35,555 nucleotides of DNA from UBA1715 sp036752345 (GCA_036752345.1 DAIOSV010000021.1:1-35555), one strand, 5' to 3'. Shown: positions 1-8,608, counted from the stretch's first letter. Numbers and translations are program-made. The notes: generated by a model from the letters alone, not told the origin.

Positions 1-270
1 CAAATGTACACATATTTTCTTTCGTACAACACTTTTATAAAACTTTTTTTTCGATGTGAGTCTTTCGCTCTGAATATCAGCGAAATAATTTTTCAAACTT
101 CTTTTTTTTTACTTGATTTTAGTGGAGTTTTTGGCTATTTGTTGAAAGAAATTGAAGCCATTTCTGCTCGTTTTTTTCTGTTTTTCAAAAAACAGCTTTT
201 TTTGTTCTCAAATTACATTTACGAATGCAAACGATTTTTATCCCATTTTGCTATAAATTGATTGAACTTT
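1..270. other. AT-rich left edge, no supported gene
   Basis: This stretch before the first gene is very T-rich on the plus strand. An open frame at 4-261 gives a low-complexity Phe/Leu-rich peptide with no signal peptide or family motif, and a hairpin followed by a T-run lies inside it at 178-203, so I do not call it coding. It is probably the spacer downstream of the minus-strand phosphatase gene and of an unseen plus-strand gene to the left. Confidence 0.5.
178..203 (+). terminator. Possible intrinsic terminator at left edge
   Basis: Arms 178-185 and 188-195 are perfectly complementary over 8 bp; sterically the loop would be larger than the 2 nt between them. A run of seven T (197-203) follows on the plus strand. 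It could end a plus-strand transcript entering from outside the window. The stem is A/T-rich and weak. Confidence 0.35.
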
Positions 271-1503
271 TTACTTAAATTCAATTCCCATGATGGAAAT
301 ATCATCGGTTAATGGAGTAGCGTCAATAAACTTATTCAATTCTGAACGAAGATAAAAGACAACATCGTCAATAGTCCCATCAATAGTGATTGCTCCTTCA
401 AGTGGCACAGTACCTAATGATTCCCCTTCTGTGTTTTGCGATTCTGTAACACCATCGGTGTAGCATAAAAGTTTGTCGCCAGGTTCTATATGGATGGAAC
501 CAACTACTACTTGTGGAATATTTTCAAGCATTCCTAAACCCACGCATCCGGATGAAAGGTAGAGTAAATTGAATGATTGTTTTTGCAACAACAAGGGAGG
601 ATTATGTCCTGCATTTATATAATGTAACGTATGGGTTCTTCCATTGTATCGGGCCAAGAAAAAAGTCACAAAGCGGTCACCTTGTGCGTTTTTATAGACT
701 ATTTGATTTAGGTCACGAATAACATTTGTAAGTGGAATATTGTGCTGAAACAAGATATGCAAGTTTGCTTGAAAATTTGCCATCATAATTGCAGCAGATA
801 TTCCTTTACCAGAGACGTCGCCTATGCAAAAGCCATATTCTTCGTCGTTCATTTTCATAAAATCGTAATAATCTCCGCCTACCAAAGAATATGGCTTGTA
901 AAATGTAGCGACAGTAATATATGGATTTACTGGCAATGATTCGGATGTAGGAATCAACATTGTTTGCAACTTTGATGCAACCTCCAGCTCTTTATTCAGG
1001 AGTTCCTGTTGCAAAGAACCCTTGTAAAGTCGCTTATTTTCGAGAGCTACAACTACAATATTCGAAAGAGTTTGGATTACATCAATATTTTGAAACACTT
1101 GAGAACGCGACCAAAAATGGTATGGCTCTTCTCCGCCAACAAGGACATATGCTAACGGATTTTCTTTATGGAAGACCGGAATAATAATGTCAATATAACG
1201 GAGTAAAGGATTGACATTTTTTTTAACCGTGGTCACGGTTTTATAACGCAACAATGCCGACGCTATATCGCCGGCATTGGCAGTTACGGTATCAGAAAGA
1301 CCAACAGAAAGAACTTTTTCCCAATCTTCATTAACTAAAAATACCGCTAATGTTCGTACTTTCAATCCTTCACAAAGGATTTTGCGGTATTTCTCTAACA
1401 AATCATGAGCCGAATCGTTCGTATTAATAGCCTGCGTTATTTCCAACAACGAATTAAGCTTAAATTCAGCTAATTTGACTTTTTTCCGTTGCAGTCCAAA
1501 CAT
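271..1503 (-). CDS. GAF-SpoIIE (RsbU-like) PP2C-family serine phosphatase
   Basis: A 410-residue cytoplasmic protein. Residues about 20-160 form a GAF-like sensory domain, about 160-190 a helical linker, and about 195-410 a PP2C/SpoIIE phosphatase domain. The metal-binding acidic positions are present: VGGDYYDF (D211, D214), IGDVSGKG (D229), YTDGVTE (D350) and TDDIS near the C-terminus. SpoIIE/RsbU phosphatases dephosphorylate anti-sigma-factor antagonists or similar phosphoserine proteins; the GAF domain would supply the signal. No kinase or antagonist gene is nearby, so the partner is unknown. It lies 27 nt downstream of efp on the same strand and is probably cotranscribed. The start is ATG at 1503. 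The family is clear from motifs; the substrate is not. Confidence 0.9.
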   Translation of the reverse strand: MFGLQRKKVKLAEFKLNSLLEITQAINTNDSAHDLLEKYRKILCEGLKVRTLAVFLVNEDWEKVLSVGLSDTVTANAGDIASALLRYKTVTTVKKNVNPLLRYIDIIIPVFHKENPLAYVLVGGEEPYHFWSRSQVFQNIDVIQTLSNIVVVALENKRLYKGSLQQELLNKELEVASKLQTMLIPTSESLPVNPYITVATFYKPYSLVGGDYYDFMKMNDEEYGFCIGDVSGKGISAAIMMANFQANLHILFQHNIPLTNVIRDLNQIVYKNAQGDRFVTFFLARYNGRTHTLHYINAGHNPPLLLQKQSFNLLYLSSGCVGLGMLENIPQVVVGSIHIEPGDKLLCYTDGVTESQNTEGESLGTVPLEGAITIDGTIDDVVFYLRSELNKFIDATPLTDDISIMGIEFK

Positions 1504-1530
1504 AGGTTCACATGGTTCTCTGTTGTATAA

Positions 1531-2094
1531 TTATTTTACTCGTTCTTTGTATGAACCATCTGTTGTATCAATTTTGATTTTGTCACCAGTATTGATAAAC
1601 AATGGTACACGAACTTCAGCACCTGTTTCAACTTTTGCAGGTTTCATAGCGTTAGTTGCTGTATCGCCCTTTACGCCTGGTTCTGAGTATGTTACTTCCA
1701 AAACGACCATTTGAGGCATTTCGGCAAACAATAACGTTTCTGTAGAAGCGTCAAAAACAGCATCGACTACATCGCCTTCTTTCATAAAATCAACTCCGAT
1801 AATCAAGTCATGAATTACATTGATTTGTTCGAAGGTTTCTTGATTCATGAACACATAGTCAGCCCCTTCTTGGTATAAATATTGATATGGACGGTGCTCT
1901 ACGCGCACGTCTTCCAATTTTTCACCGATATTGAATCGACGTTCCAATACTCGACCGGATACTACGTCTTTGAGTGTTGTACGCATAATTGTATTTCCCT
2001 TGCCTGGTTTAACGTGCAAGAATTCTACACATACATAGATTTTGCCATCCATGCGGATGCAAACTCCTTTTTTAATGTCTTGTGAGTTGATCAT
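1531..2094 (-). CDS. efp: Translation elongation factor P
   Basis: A 187-residue protein of normal EF-P length: an N-terminal KOW-like domain followed by two OB-fold domains. The tip loop KPGKGNT is intact, with Lys32 at the position modified in lysine-type EF-Ps; YLYQEGADYVFM and FEQINV are typical of domain II. EF-P binds between the ribosomal P and E sites and promotes peptide bonds at polyproline stretches; the Pro-rich protein encoded at 9821 is a plausible client (inference). No genes for lysine modification (epmA/epmB) lie in the window. The gene has its own -7 box upstream and runs into the phosphatase gene. Confidence 0.97.
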   Translation of the reverse strand: MINSQDIKKGVCIRMDGKIYVCVEFLHVKPGKGNTIMRTTLKDVVSGRVLERRFNIGEKLEDVRVEHRPYQYLYQEGADYVFMNQETFEQINVIHDLIIGVDFMKEGDVVDAVFDASTETLLFAEMPQMVVLEVTYSEPGVKGDTATNAMKPAKVETGAEVRVPLFINTGDKIKIDTTDGSYKERVK

Positions 2095-2130
2095 ATTATT
2101 CTATTGTTTGAAAATCATTTTATTTGGTGG

Positions 2131-2138
2131 CAAAAATA
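2131..2138 (-). promoter_or_regulatory. Bacteroidota -7 box upstream of efp
   Basis: The minus strand reads TATTTTTG, an exact match to TAnnTTTG, the -7 element used by the Bacteroidota primary sigma factor. The predicted start of transcription gives a leader of about 30 nt before the efp ATG at 2094. No good TTG -33 element is seen at 19-21 bp spacing. Confidence 0.4.
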
Positions 2139-2175
2139 AAAAAAAATGGCAATTGAACATTACTAATTGCCATTT
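2138..2175 (-). terminator. Intrinsic terminator after the DUF3108 gene
   Basis: Arms 2144-2154 and 2165-2175 form an 11-bp perfect stem with a 10-nt loop. On the minus strand the stem is followed by a T-run (plus-strand A-run 2138-2146). It lies just past the stop of the DUF3108 gene and separates that transcription unit from efp. Confidence 0.75.
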
Positions 2176-2192
2176 ATTACTTAGAGCAACTA

Positions 2193-2954
2193 TTATTTTT
2201 TATCCTTAGCTACCGGATATTTCACTCCTGAATATTCAATTAAATCGCATTTGATAGAGCCAATCAACACATCAAATTCGGCACGAAGCGGAAGCATATT
2301 TTGATCGTCACTCACCCAAAAGCGTACATCATCTTTGTCCTTGAAAACACGTCCAGTTTCTACCACCGGTTGAAATTTAAGAGCATTGAACGTCCCTAAT
2401 TTTGTAGTTACCTTACTTTTCCCTTTATAGATTACTTGAAAATTGTAAATATCGTCAGCAAAGAATATAGTGGTAGTTAATGTATCATTGTATTTCATAT
2501 TACGGAAGCCTGATTTTCGCATTTGATACAGACTTGACACAATGTCATATACTTCCTTCGGTACAGAAACTTCTCCATTTTTCTTACTACTGACTGTATG
2601 ATTTTTGTGATTATACGATACCTCATCATAGTATTTATAGCTATTTTCTGATATGTCACGGATAGCCTTAGTGGGTTTGGATGATTCGGGATCAAAATAA
2701 CTTTCGTACACGTCATTCAAATCAAGAAACCAGCGAACCATGCCAACTGTTTTGGCTGTTGCTTTTGAATGGAACAAGCCTGAACTTGTTTTATCTAATG
2801 TGATAACTGCTTCTCCTCCATCCATAACACCATAGAACAAACTATATCGTAGTTTTTCTCCTGAAGAATACGGACATTGCTGCGTTGTAGCTTGTCCTGC
2901 TGCCATAGCGCAATATATCATTGCTAATGAGAATGTGATTATGAACCTTTTCAT
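2193..2954 (-). CDS. Secreted/periplasmic DUF3108 protein
   Basis: About 253 residues from the chosen ATG at 2954. The frame opens further upstream, but MKRFIITFSLAMIYCAMAAG at this ATG makes a standard signal peptide, so the shorter start is preferred. The mature protein begins with the DUF3108 hallmark around YSSGEKLRYSLFYGVMDGGEA and continues as a mainly beta protein (TKLGTFNALKFQPVVETGRVF, then VRFWVSDDQNMLPLRAEF). DUF3108 proteins are exported beta-rich proteins, predicted to be periplasmic, with no established function. The gene follows the ABC permease gene by about 41 nt and is probably in the same operon, ending at the 2138-2175 terminator. Confidence 0.8.
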   Translation of the reverse strand: MKRFIITFSLAMIYCAMAAGQATTQQCPYSSGEKLRYSLFYGVMDGGEAVITLDKTSSGLFHSKATAKTVGMVRWFLDLNDVYESYFDPESSKPTKAIRDISENSYKYYDEVSYNHKNHTVSSKKNGEVSVPKEVYDIVSSLYQMRKSGFRNMKYNDTLTTTIFFADDIYNFQVIYKGKSKVTTKLGTFNALKFQPVVETGRVFKDKDDVRFWVSDDQNMLPLRAEFDVLIGSIKCDLIEYSGVKYPVAKDKK

Positions 2955-2995
2955 ACTTTTATTTTTTTCTTCATTATCCAATGATTGTACCAAAA

Positions 2996-4348
2996 TTATT
3001 TTTGTTTTGTATTTGATGCTGAAAGCATACGCATTATGGCTTTAAATGATGGTTTGTTGCCATACATTAATATTCCTGACTTATATAGTTTTGCGGCCAG
3101 CAATAATGCCAATGCACAAAATGAGAGCAAAAGTGCAACGGAAAGTGTTACCTGCCAATACGGGATACCAAAAGGTAACCGTGCCATCATTGCGATTGGC
3201 GAGGTAAATGGTATTATTGAAAGCCAAAAGGATAGTGGTCCATTTGGATCAGAAGCAATAAGCGGAAGTAAAATAAAAGGAAGAAGAAGTGGTACAGTTA
3301 CCGGTATCACAAATTGCTGGGTTTCCGTGTCCTGATCGGACATAGCACCTATGGCTGCAAAAATTGCTGCATATAACAAGTATCCAAATATGAAGAAAAA
3401 CGCGAATGCTGAGAGCATTACGAGCCAATTTACGCCATCTAATGTTTGAAATAAATCTATAGCATAATTCACTGTGAGCGAACTTGGTGCCATTACTTTA
3501 GCTGTGGCAGCATCTGAGCCAATAGTAGCCATCTCTGGCAATTCTGATGGCACATAAGGTTCAGGAAATAAAATAAATTGGGCTCCACTCACAAGCCCCA
3601 ACGTCAACCCTACCCACAAAATAAACTGTAACAAGCCTACACTTCCAATACCTATAATTTTGCCTACCATGAATTGTACCGGTTTTACGGAAGATACGAT
3701 GATTTCAACCACACGATTGGTTTTTTCTTCTACCACGCCTCGCAATATTGCGATGCCATACATGAGTATAAACAAATATATAACCGTAACAAACGATAAC
3801 GCCACTACGTTTTTCTTTTCGAGTGACGATTCGTTTTCTATCGTTTCTCCTGCGGCATTCCACTTCTGCACACCAACGAATACGGGTGTTGAAACTTTTC
3901 CTATTGTTTCCGGAGAAACTTTTTCATGAAGCAATGCCATATATTCCAAATCACGGCGCAAGGCATATCCCACATATGCTTTCAATGCATCATCAACCCA
4001 TACATTTGAATACAAAATGACCGTATTGGAATTGTATATATTGTTTGGAATAAACAAAACTGCATTGAATCCTGAATTGGCAAAATCCTTACTTAAATCA
4101 TCAACGGTAGCGTTAACCACAACAGTGAACGTATAAGGTCCAAAGTCTTTGAGTGTATGTCCCAATAAATTTGATTCGTCAATAATGGCAATGCGTTTGG
4201 GACTATTCTGCTCATATTTTTGTATTAACAAAGGTACTATCAACACGCCTGCAAGGAATAGCGGTCCAAGCAATGTCATGATAATGAACGACTTGCTTCG
4301 AATTCGAGAAAGAAATTCTCGTTTGCATATTGTACGTATTTTACCCAT
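2996..4348 (-). CDS. ABC-2 type transporter permease (NatB-like)
   Basis: About 450 residues. It has an N-terminal membrane helix (IIMTLLGPLFLAGVLIVPLLI), a large extracytoplasmic domain of about 150 residues, and then five or so membrane helices between residues 180 and 440, the layout of ABC-2 family 3 permeases such as NatB. The start is set at ATG 4348 because the family begins directly at the basic I..I..REF segment (here KIRTICKREFLSRIRSKSF); an upstream ATG at 4363 would add five residues. It overlaps the 3' end of the ATPase gene by 8 bp, indicating translational coupling. NatAB-type exporters extrude Na+ or small molecules, but the substrate cannot be told from sequence. Confidence 0.88.
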   Translation of the reverse strand: MGKIRTICKREFLSRIRSKSFIIMTLLGPLFLAGVLIVPLLIQKYEQNSPKRIAIIDESNLLGHTLKDFGPYTFTVVVNATVDDLSKDFANSGFNAVLFIPNNIYNSNTVILYSNVWVDDALKAYVGYALRRDLEYMALLHEKVSPETIGKVSTPVFVGVQKWNAAGETIENESSLEKKNVVALSFVTVIYLFILMYGIAILRGVVEEKTNRVVEIIVSSVKPVQFMVGKIIGIGSVGLLQFILWVGLTLGLVSGAQFILFPEPYVPSELPEMATIGSDAATAKVMAPSSLTVNYAIDLFQTLDGVNWLVMLSAFAFFFIFGYLLYAAIFAAIGAMSDQDTETQQFVIPVTVPLLLPFILLPLIASDPNGPLSFWLSIIPFTSPIAMMARLPFGIPYWQVTLSVALLLSFCALALLLAAKLYKSGILMYGNKPSFKAIMRMLSASNTKQK

Positions 4349-5273
4349 GTTGTTCCGATTCATTATATTGTTCGACAGCTCGAATAAAAATATCGTTCAT
4401 GCTTGGTACTATTGGCTTGAATGAACAAATAGAGCCTGATTTCATGAGATATTGCAACACATCGTTAATAGCCACTTCTTGTAACAATTCTATTTCAATT
4501 GTTGTAGTATCTTCATTTACAGTCTGTTGCGCTATTTTAAACGAAGGAGTAAGTGTGGTAAGCAAAGAATTGTAATATCCTTTGAAAATTACCTCATATC
4601 TATTACTTGCGTACAATTTTCTAACATCATCAACCGATCCGCTAAGAATTTGTTTTGACTTGTGTATGAGAGAAATCACATCGCACATTTCATCTACGGA
4701 ATTCATGTTGTGAGTTGAAAGCAAAATAGTTGTTCCCGACTCTTTCAAGCGCAGTATTTCGTTTTTGATAATTTGCGCATTCACCGGATCGAACCCACTA
4801 AATGGTTCATCAAGAATGAGTAGCGACGGACGATGAAGCACAGTAGCAATAAACTGTACCTTTTGTTGCATTCCTTTTGATAATTCTTCAACGCGTTTGT
4901 GACGCCACGAGCCTATTTCCAATCTATCGAACCACGTATCAAGTTCATCTTTTGCCAATCGCGGATTCATGCCTTTGAGCGATGCAAAATAAAGGATTTG
5001 CTCGTCAACACGCATCTTCTTGTAAAGTCCACGTTCTTCGGGCAAATATCCAATACGCTCTACATCAGAATATTGCAAAGGGCTGTCGTCAATAGTTATA
5101 GTGCCGGCATCGGGGAACAAAATCTGGTTGAGAATTCTGATGAAAGTAGTCTTTCCGGCTCCATTGGGGCCAAGTAAACCAAACACCTTTCCATTAGGAA
5201 TTTCAAGACTCACATCGTCAAGAGCGATGGAATTCACAAATTTTTTTGTAATATGTTGTGCAGAGACTTTCAT
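4341..5273 (-). CDS. ABC transporter ATP-binding protein (NatA-like)
   Basis: A 310-residue ATPase with Walker A GPNGAGKTT near residue 35-45, signature LSKGMQQKVQF (a variant of LSGGQ usual in this subfamily), Walker B LLILDEPFSGFDP and an H-loop STHNM. A C-terminal extension of about 80 residues matches the DUF4162-type tail found on NatA-like ATPases. It pairs with the overlapping permease gene as an exporter. The first gene of a three-gene minus-strand unit (ATPase, permease, DUF3108). Confidence 0.92.
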   Translation of the reverse strand: MKVSAQHITKKFVNSIALDDVSLEIPNGKVFGLLGPNGAGKTTFIRILNQILFPDAGTITIDDSPLQYSDVERIGYLPEERGLYKKMRVDEQILYFASLKGMNPRLAKDELDTWFDRLEIGSWRHKRVEELSKGMQQKVQFIATVLHRPSLLILDEPFSGFDPVNAQIIKNEILRLKESGTTILLSTHNMNSVDEMCDVISLIHKSKQILSGSVDDVRKLYASNRYEVIFKGYYNSLLTTLTPSFKIAQQTVNEDTTTIEIELLQEVAINDVLQYLMKSGSICSFKPIVPSMNDIFIRAVEQYNESEQHG

Positions 5274-5281
5274 ATTTGACG

Positions 5282-5289
5282 CAAAAATA
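5282..5289 (-). promoter_or_regulatory. Possible -7 box for the ABC exporter operon
   Basis: The minus strand reads TATTTTTG, an exact TAnnTTTG match, but only 9 nt before the ATG at 5273, so the transcript would be nearly leaderless. No TTG element is seen at the right distance. It may be a chance match. Confidence 0.25.
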
Positions 5290-5336
5290 GAAAATGTTAC
5301 GATACTTTATCGTGTTATTTTTTATATTTTCTCTTT

Positions 5337-5366
5337 TTGCGATTTCAAGAAAAAAACACATATTTG
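5337..5366 (+). promoter_or_regulatory. Promoter of the small lipoprotein gene
   Basis: A TTG -33 element (5337-5339) is followed after 19 bp by CATATTTG (5359-5366), one mismatch from TAnnTTTG. Spacing is the Bacteroidota optimum, and the leader to the ATG at 5396 is about 25 nt. This placement also supports the downstream start, because a longer frame starting at 5294 would read through the promoter. Confidence 0.55.
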
Positions 5367-5395
5367 CAGTGGTTAAACATTTAAATTTAAACGAT

Positions 5396-5821
5396 ATGAA
5401 AAAAATCTTTTTAGGCCTATTGGCTATTGTAGGGATGGTATTCTTCTTTACAGCATGTGGAGATGACAACAATACGGGAACTCCAGAACAAGCATCAGCA
5501 ACAGAAAGTGGAACAAGCCTTTATGACTCGTACACTTCATACGAAACGTACAAAAACGATTCAACAACTGTAGGAACCGTACAAAAAGTAGCCGCTGCAG
5601 CGTCATTATATAAAGCTTACCAAGCATACAACACAAACAAAGATGATAGCGAATGGGTACAAGCATTTGCAACAAGTGCAGTAACAACTATTGCAGAAGG
5701 AGAAAAAGAAACAGCTAAAACAGCTCTTATTTCTGCTTTAAGCAATAATAATATTGCAACGGAAACTACGTCAGAAAATGTCATTCAATTGGCAGACGCT
5801 CTGGCGCAGATATTTGGATAA
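5396..5821 (+). CDS. Small Ala/Thr-rich lipoprotein of unknown function
   Basis: 141 residues from the ATG at 5396. The N-terminus MKKIFLGLLAIVGMVFFFTAC is a lipoprotein signal with lipobox FTAC; the lipid-anchored mature protein of about 121 residues begins CGDDNNTG. The rest is polar, rich in Ala, Thr, Ser and Tyr, with helical segments (VQKVAAAASLYKAYQAYNTN; TSAVTTIAEGEKETAKTALI) and no Cys. I do not recognise a family. It is monocistronic: its own promoter lies upstream and a strong hairpin terminator directly downstream. GDDNN after the Cys is the kind of acidic signal that sends Bacteroidota lipoproteins to the surface (SxDDD-like rule), so surface exposure is plausible. Confidence 0.75.
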   Translation: MKKIFLGLLAIVGMVFFFTACGDDNNTGTPEQASATESGTSLYDSYTSYETYKNDSTTVGTVQKVAAAASLYKAYQAYNTNKDDSEWVQAFATSAVTTIAEGEKETAKTALISALSNNNIATETTSENVIQLADALAQIFG

Positions 5822-5850
5822 ATAACAAATACATATTATATAAAAGAAAG

Positions 5851-5879
5851 TCCGAAGTAAAAAACTTCGGATTTTTTTT
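5851..5879 (+). terminator. Strong intrinsic terminator
   Basis: Arms 5851-5858 and 5864-5871 form an 8-bp perfect stem with a 5-nt A-loop, followed by eight T (5872-5879). It ends the lipoprotein transcript. Confidence 0.9.
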
Positions 5880-5924
5880 ATGCAAAAAATTGTTTTTCAA
5901 ACACACAACTATTGAAAAAGATTG

Positions 5925-5932
5925 TATGTTTG
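5925..5932 (+). promoter_or_regulatory. -7 box for the GNAT/ATP-grasp gene set
   Basis: TATGTTTG is an exact TAnnTTTG match 33 nt before the ATG at 5966. No clear TTG is present 19-21 bp upstream. Its position between a strong terminator and the first gene of the set supports a new transcription start here. Confidence 0.45.
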
Positions 5933-5965
5933 TGATAAGAAACAAAGAATACGGATACAAACGTA

Positions 5966-6475
5966 ATGGACGACATAGAAATTACAGAAGTCTCAACAGC
6001 AAGCATTTCTGACATCCAAACAATTGCAGAAATAGCATTTCCAAAAACATACGCCCCTATTCTTTCCCAAGAACAAATAAACTACATGATGGACTGGATG
6101 TATAGCACAAAAAGTCTCATCAAACAAATGCAAGACGAAGGCAACACATTTTTTGTAGCACGTACAAAATCAAAAACTGTTGGATTTGTAAGCATTCGCC
6201 CTGACGGAAACGATTTGTACCACATAGAAAAAATCTACATCTTGCCTGACTTTCAAAAGAAACATATTGGATCGCATTTATTTGCCAAAGCAATAGATTA
6301 CGCAAAACAATGCAACAACAATAAACCTATACGAATACAACTTAATGTAAACCGTAACAATCCGGCTGTGTCATTCTACAAAAGAAAAGGAATGCATGTG
6401 GCAGAAACAGTTGACAAAGAAATTGGGAACGGATTTCAGATGAACGATTACATTATGGAAATAGAAGTTAAATAG
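5966..6475 (+). CDS. GNAT-family N-acetyltransferase
   Basis: 169 residues with a complete GNAT fold: N-terminal beta-alpha (ISDIQTIAEIAFPKTY), central strand FVARTKSKTVGFVSIRP, then HIEKIYILPDFQKKHIGSHL, which holds the acetyl-CoA pyrophosphate loop (Q-K-K-H-I-G), and C-terminal LNVNRNNPAVSFYKRKGM. The last motif (N..A..FY.K.GF type) is diagnostic. Substrate unknown; the family acetylates amines on small molecules, peptides or proteins. It lies 66 nt upstream of the ATP-grasp gene on the same strand, giving an acetyltransferase on each side of that ligase. Confidence 0.9.
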   Translation: MDDIEITEVSTASISDIQTIAEIAFPKTYAPILSQEQINYMMDWMYSTKSLIKQMQDEGNTFFVARTKSKTVGFVSIRPDGNDLYHIEKIYILPDFQKKHIGSHLFAKAIDYAKQCNNNKPIRIQLNVNRNNPAVSFYKRKGMHVAETVDKEIGNGFQMNDYIMEIEVK

Positions 6476-6541
6476 CCATGCATTCTCTTTTTTTACAAAA
6501 AATAGCATTAATCACAAAACACATAAATCGCAAGAAACGAA

Positions 6542-8020
6542 ATGAGTAATGTTTTTATAATCCTTAACAGCCTTGATGAATGGAGGCCGTATTACGAAAC
6601 TGAAAGTACCCTTACCATCAATGATTATTTGCAGCATCATTATGAAGGTGGACACCCAAGATTGATTATCAATCTTGCAGATAGTTATTCGTATAATTCC
6701 AAAGGCTACTACTGCTCTTTGTTGGCTCAAGCACGCGGCCACAGAGTAATTCCAGCTATTGATACGATAAACAAGATAGAAACCGGAACTGGCGTACGTA
6801 TGAATCTTGCATTACAAAAGATTTGCAACCAGTGGATTACAAAAAATAACATAACCGAACCTTTCTGGCATCTGAATATTTACTTTGGTACGTGTGCCGA
6901 AAAAGGACTTGAAAAAATTGCTCACTTTATTTTCGACAACTATCCTTGTCCGCTGCTTCGCGTTACATTCAACAACCATTCAAGGAATCAGATAGAAAAC
7001 ATCCAAACATTTCCGTTGAGCGAACTCAGCGACCAAGAACAAGATTATTTTGCCAACGCACTTGATAATTTTAACAAAAAAGTATGGCGTGCTCCTCGTT
7101 CTTCTCGTCCGGCTCGCTACAATTTAGCGATACTCTACGATCCAGAAGAAAAATTTCCACCGAGCGACAAACAAGCATTGCAAAAATTTTTGGAAGTAGC
7201 AAAAAAAATGAGCATCCATGCGGAACTCATCACCGAAGAAGAATCAACTCGATTGATGGAATTTGATGCATTATTTATCCGCACTACCACCTCTTTGAAT
7301 CATTACACTTTCCATTGGGCGCAACTAGCGGCTCAAAGCAACATGCCTGTGATTGATGACCCCATTTCAATAATAAAATGCACCAACAAAGTATATCTCT
7401 GTGAATTATTTGAAAAAGCGAAAATACCTGCACCAAGGTCAATTTTACTGTTTAGAGATGACAATAAAGAAAACACATTTGAACAAATTTCAGAAAAATT
7501 AGGAGCTCCATTTATCTTAAAAATACCTGATGGATCATTTTCTATTGGAATGCACAAAGTTTCAAACGAAGAGGAACTAAAATCGGCACTTGAAGGTATA
7601 TTCAAAGAATCTGCAATTTTGTTGGCTCAAGAATTTACCCCTACCGAATTTGATTGGAGAATTGGAATACTTGACGGCGAACCTTTGTTTGCATGCAAAT
7701 ATTACATGGCCAAAGGACATTGGCAAATATATAACCATGCCGTTACGGGTAAAAATTTATGTGGGAAATGGGAAACAATTCCTATTTATAAAGTACCATC
7801 AAAAGTGCTTGACACTGCCACAAAAGCAGCAGCACTTATTGGCAAAGGGCTCTACGGCGTTGACCTCAAAGTTGTTGATGGCAAAGCAATAGTTATTGAA
7901 ATTAACGACAACCCAAGCATAGACCACGATGTAGAAGACGAGGTATTGGGCGATGAACTATACTATCGAATACTCAACTATTTTGTACATCAACTCAATA
8001 AAGTTCATGCTTCGCGATGA
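6542..8020 (+). CDS. RimK-like ATP-grasp ligase with N-terminal RLAN domain
   Basis: 492 residues. Residues about 1-190 match the RLAN domain (RimK-like ATP-grasp N-terminal) with its hallmark ADSYSYNSKGYYCSLLAQAR followed by GHRVIPA. Residues about 195-290 are the pre-ATP-grasp region, and 290-490 the ATP-grasp domain: PFILKIPDGSFSIGMHKV (nucleotide-binding Lys and glycine-type loop), EFDWRIGILDGEPLFACKYY, and the metal-binding VVIEINDNPSIDHDVED. ATP-grasp enzymes of the RimK group ligate amino acids (often Glu) to carboxylates of peptides or proteins. RLAN proteins are predicted from genome context to act in synthesis of modified peptides; no substrate is established here. The 3' end overlaps the next GNAT gene by 4 bp (ATGA), a sign of tight coupling. 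Confidence 0.9.
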   Translation: MSNVFIILNSLDEWRPYYETESTLTINDYLQHHYEGGHPRLIINLADSYSYNSKGYYCSLLAQARGHRVIPAIDTINKIETGTGVRMNLALQKICNQWITKNNITEPFWHLNIYFGTCAEKGLEKIAHFIFDNYPCPLLRVTFNNHSRNQIENIQTFPLSELSDQEQDYFANALDNFNKKVWRAPRSSRPARYNLAILYDPEEKFPPSDKQALQKFLEVAKKMSIHAELITEEESTRLMEFDALFIRTTTSLNHYTFHWAQLAAQSNMPVIDDPISIIKCTNKVYLCELFEKAKIPAPRSILLFRDDNKENTFEQISEKLGAPFILKIPDGSFSIGMHKVSNEEELKSALEGIFKESAILLAQEFTPTEFDWRIGILDGEPLFACKYYMAKGHWQIYNHAVTGKNLCGKWETIPIYKVPSKVLDTATKAAALIGKGLYGVDLKVVDGKAIVIEINDNPSIDHDVEDEVLGDELYYRILNYFVHQLNKVHASR

Positions 8021-8469
8021 CAAATAAACCCAACATCCGAAAAGCCGAGAAAATCGACTTAGACGCAATCGTAGCAATAGAAAACGAGAGTTTTCCCGAA
8101 GACAATTTTTCGAGAGGAGAATTGCGCTACTTGATTGAGAAGAGTATCATTGGCTGCTATGTTGTGGAGCAAAACCATGAAATATTGGCTTACACATCGC
8201 TCCTTAGTCGAAGAAATGCAACGAACTTACGCCTCTATTCGATTGCCGTTGCTCCTAAAGCCAGAGGGCAACATCTTGCACAGATGCTCATGACTTTTAT
8301 GGAAGAAAAAGCAAAACAACTTGGATTACAGTGCCTCACTCTTGAAGTAAAACCTTCAAATAGTTCGGCAATTGCTCTCTACAAAAAGAATGGGTTTGAA
8401 GCATGTGGACAAAAAGAAAACTATTATCATGATGGATCATTCGCCATTTGCATGAAAAAAGATCTTTAA
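8017..8469 (+). CDS. RimI-like GNAT N-acetyltransferase, coupled to the ATP-grasp gene
   Basis: 150 residues, a compact RimI-type GNAT. ENESFPEDNFSRGELRYLI is the N-terminal substrate region; LRLYSIAVAPKARGQHLAQM contains the acetyl-CoA loop (R-G-Q-H-L-A), and LEVKPSNSSAIALYKKNGFE is the C-terminal motif. Its ATG overlaps the ATP-grasp stop by 4 bp, so the two products are very likely made together and act on the same pathway; in other bacteria RLAN-ATP-grasp proteins also occur fused or adjacent to GNATs. It could acetylate the product or the acceptor of the ligase (inference). It is not simply ribosomal RimI on present evidence. Confidence 0.9.
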   Translation: MTNKPNIRKAEKIDLDAIVAIENESFPEDNFSRGELRYLIEKSIIGCYVVEQNHEILAYTSLLSRRNATNLRLYSIAVAPKARGQHLAQMLMTFMEEKAKQLGLQCLTLEVKPSNSSAIALYKKNGFEACGQKENYYHDGSFAICMKKDL

Positions 8470-8553
8470 TTCCATACCACAGAAACAAATTTCACCCTTA
8501 TATTTAAAAAAAAGCACACTGCGATGCTCATTTATCCTATTTTGATTGAAAAA

Positions 8554-8585
8554 TTTTGCCGTTGAGGAAAATAGGAGTTAGTTTG
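8554..8585 (+). promoter_or_regulatory. Promoter of the hemolysin III gene
   Basis: TTTTG (8554-8558) is followed after 19 bp by TTAGTTTG (8578-8585), one mismatch from TAnnTTTG. The leader to the ATG at 8609 is about 17 nt. Spacing fits the Bacteroidota consensus well. Confidence 0.5.
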
Positions 8586-8608
8586 CATCAAAACAAATAA
8601 GACAAGAA

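Noticed and set aside
4..261. 85-codon plus-strand frame at the left edge
   Set aside because: Low-complexity Phe/Leu-rich translation, no promoter, and a hairpin with T-run inside it.
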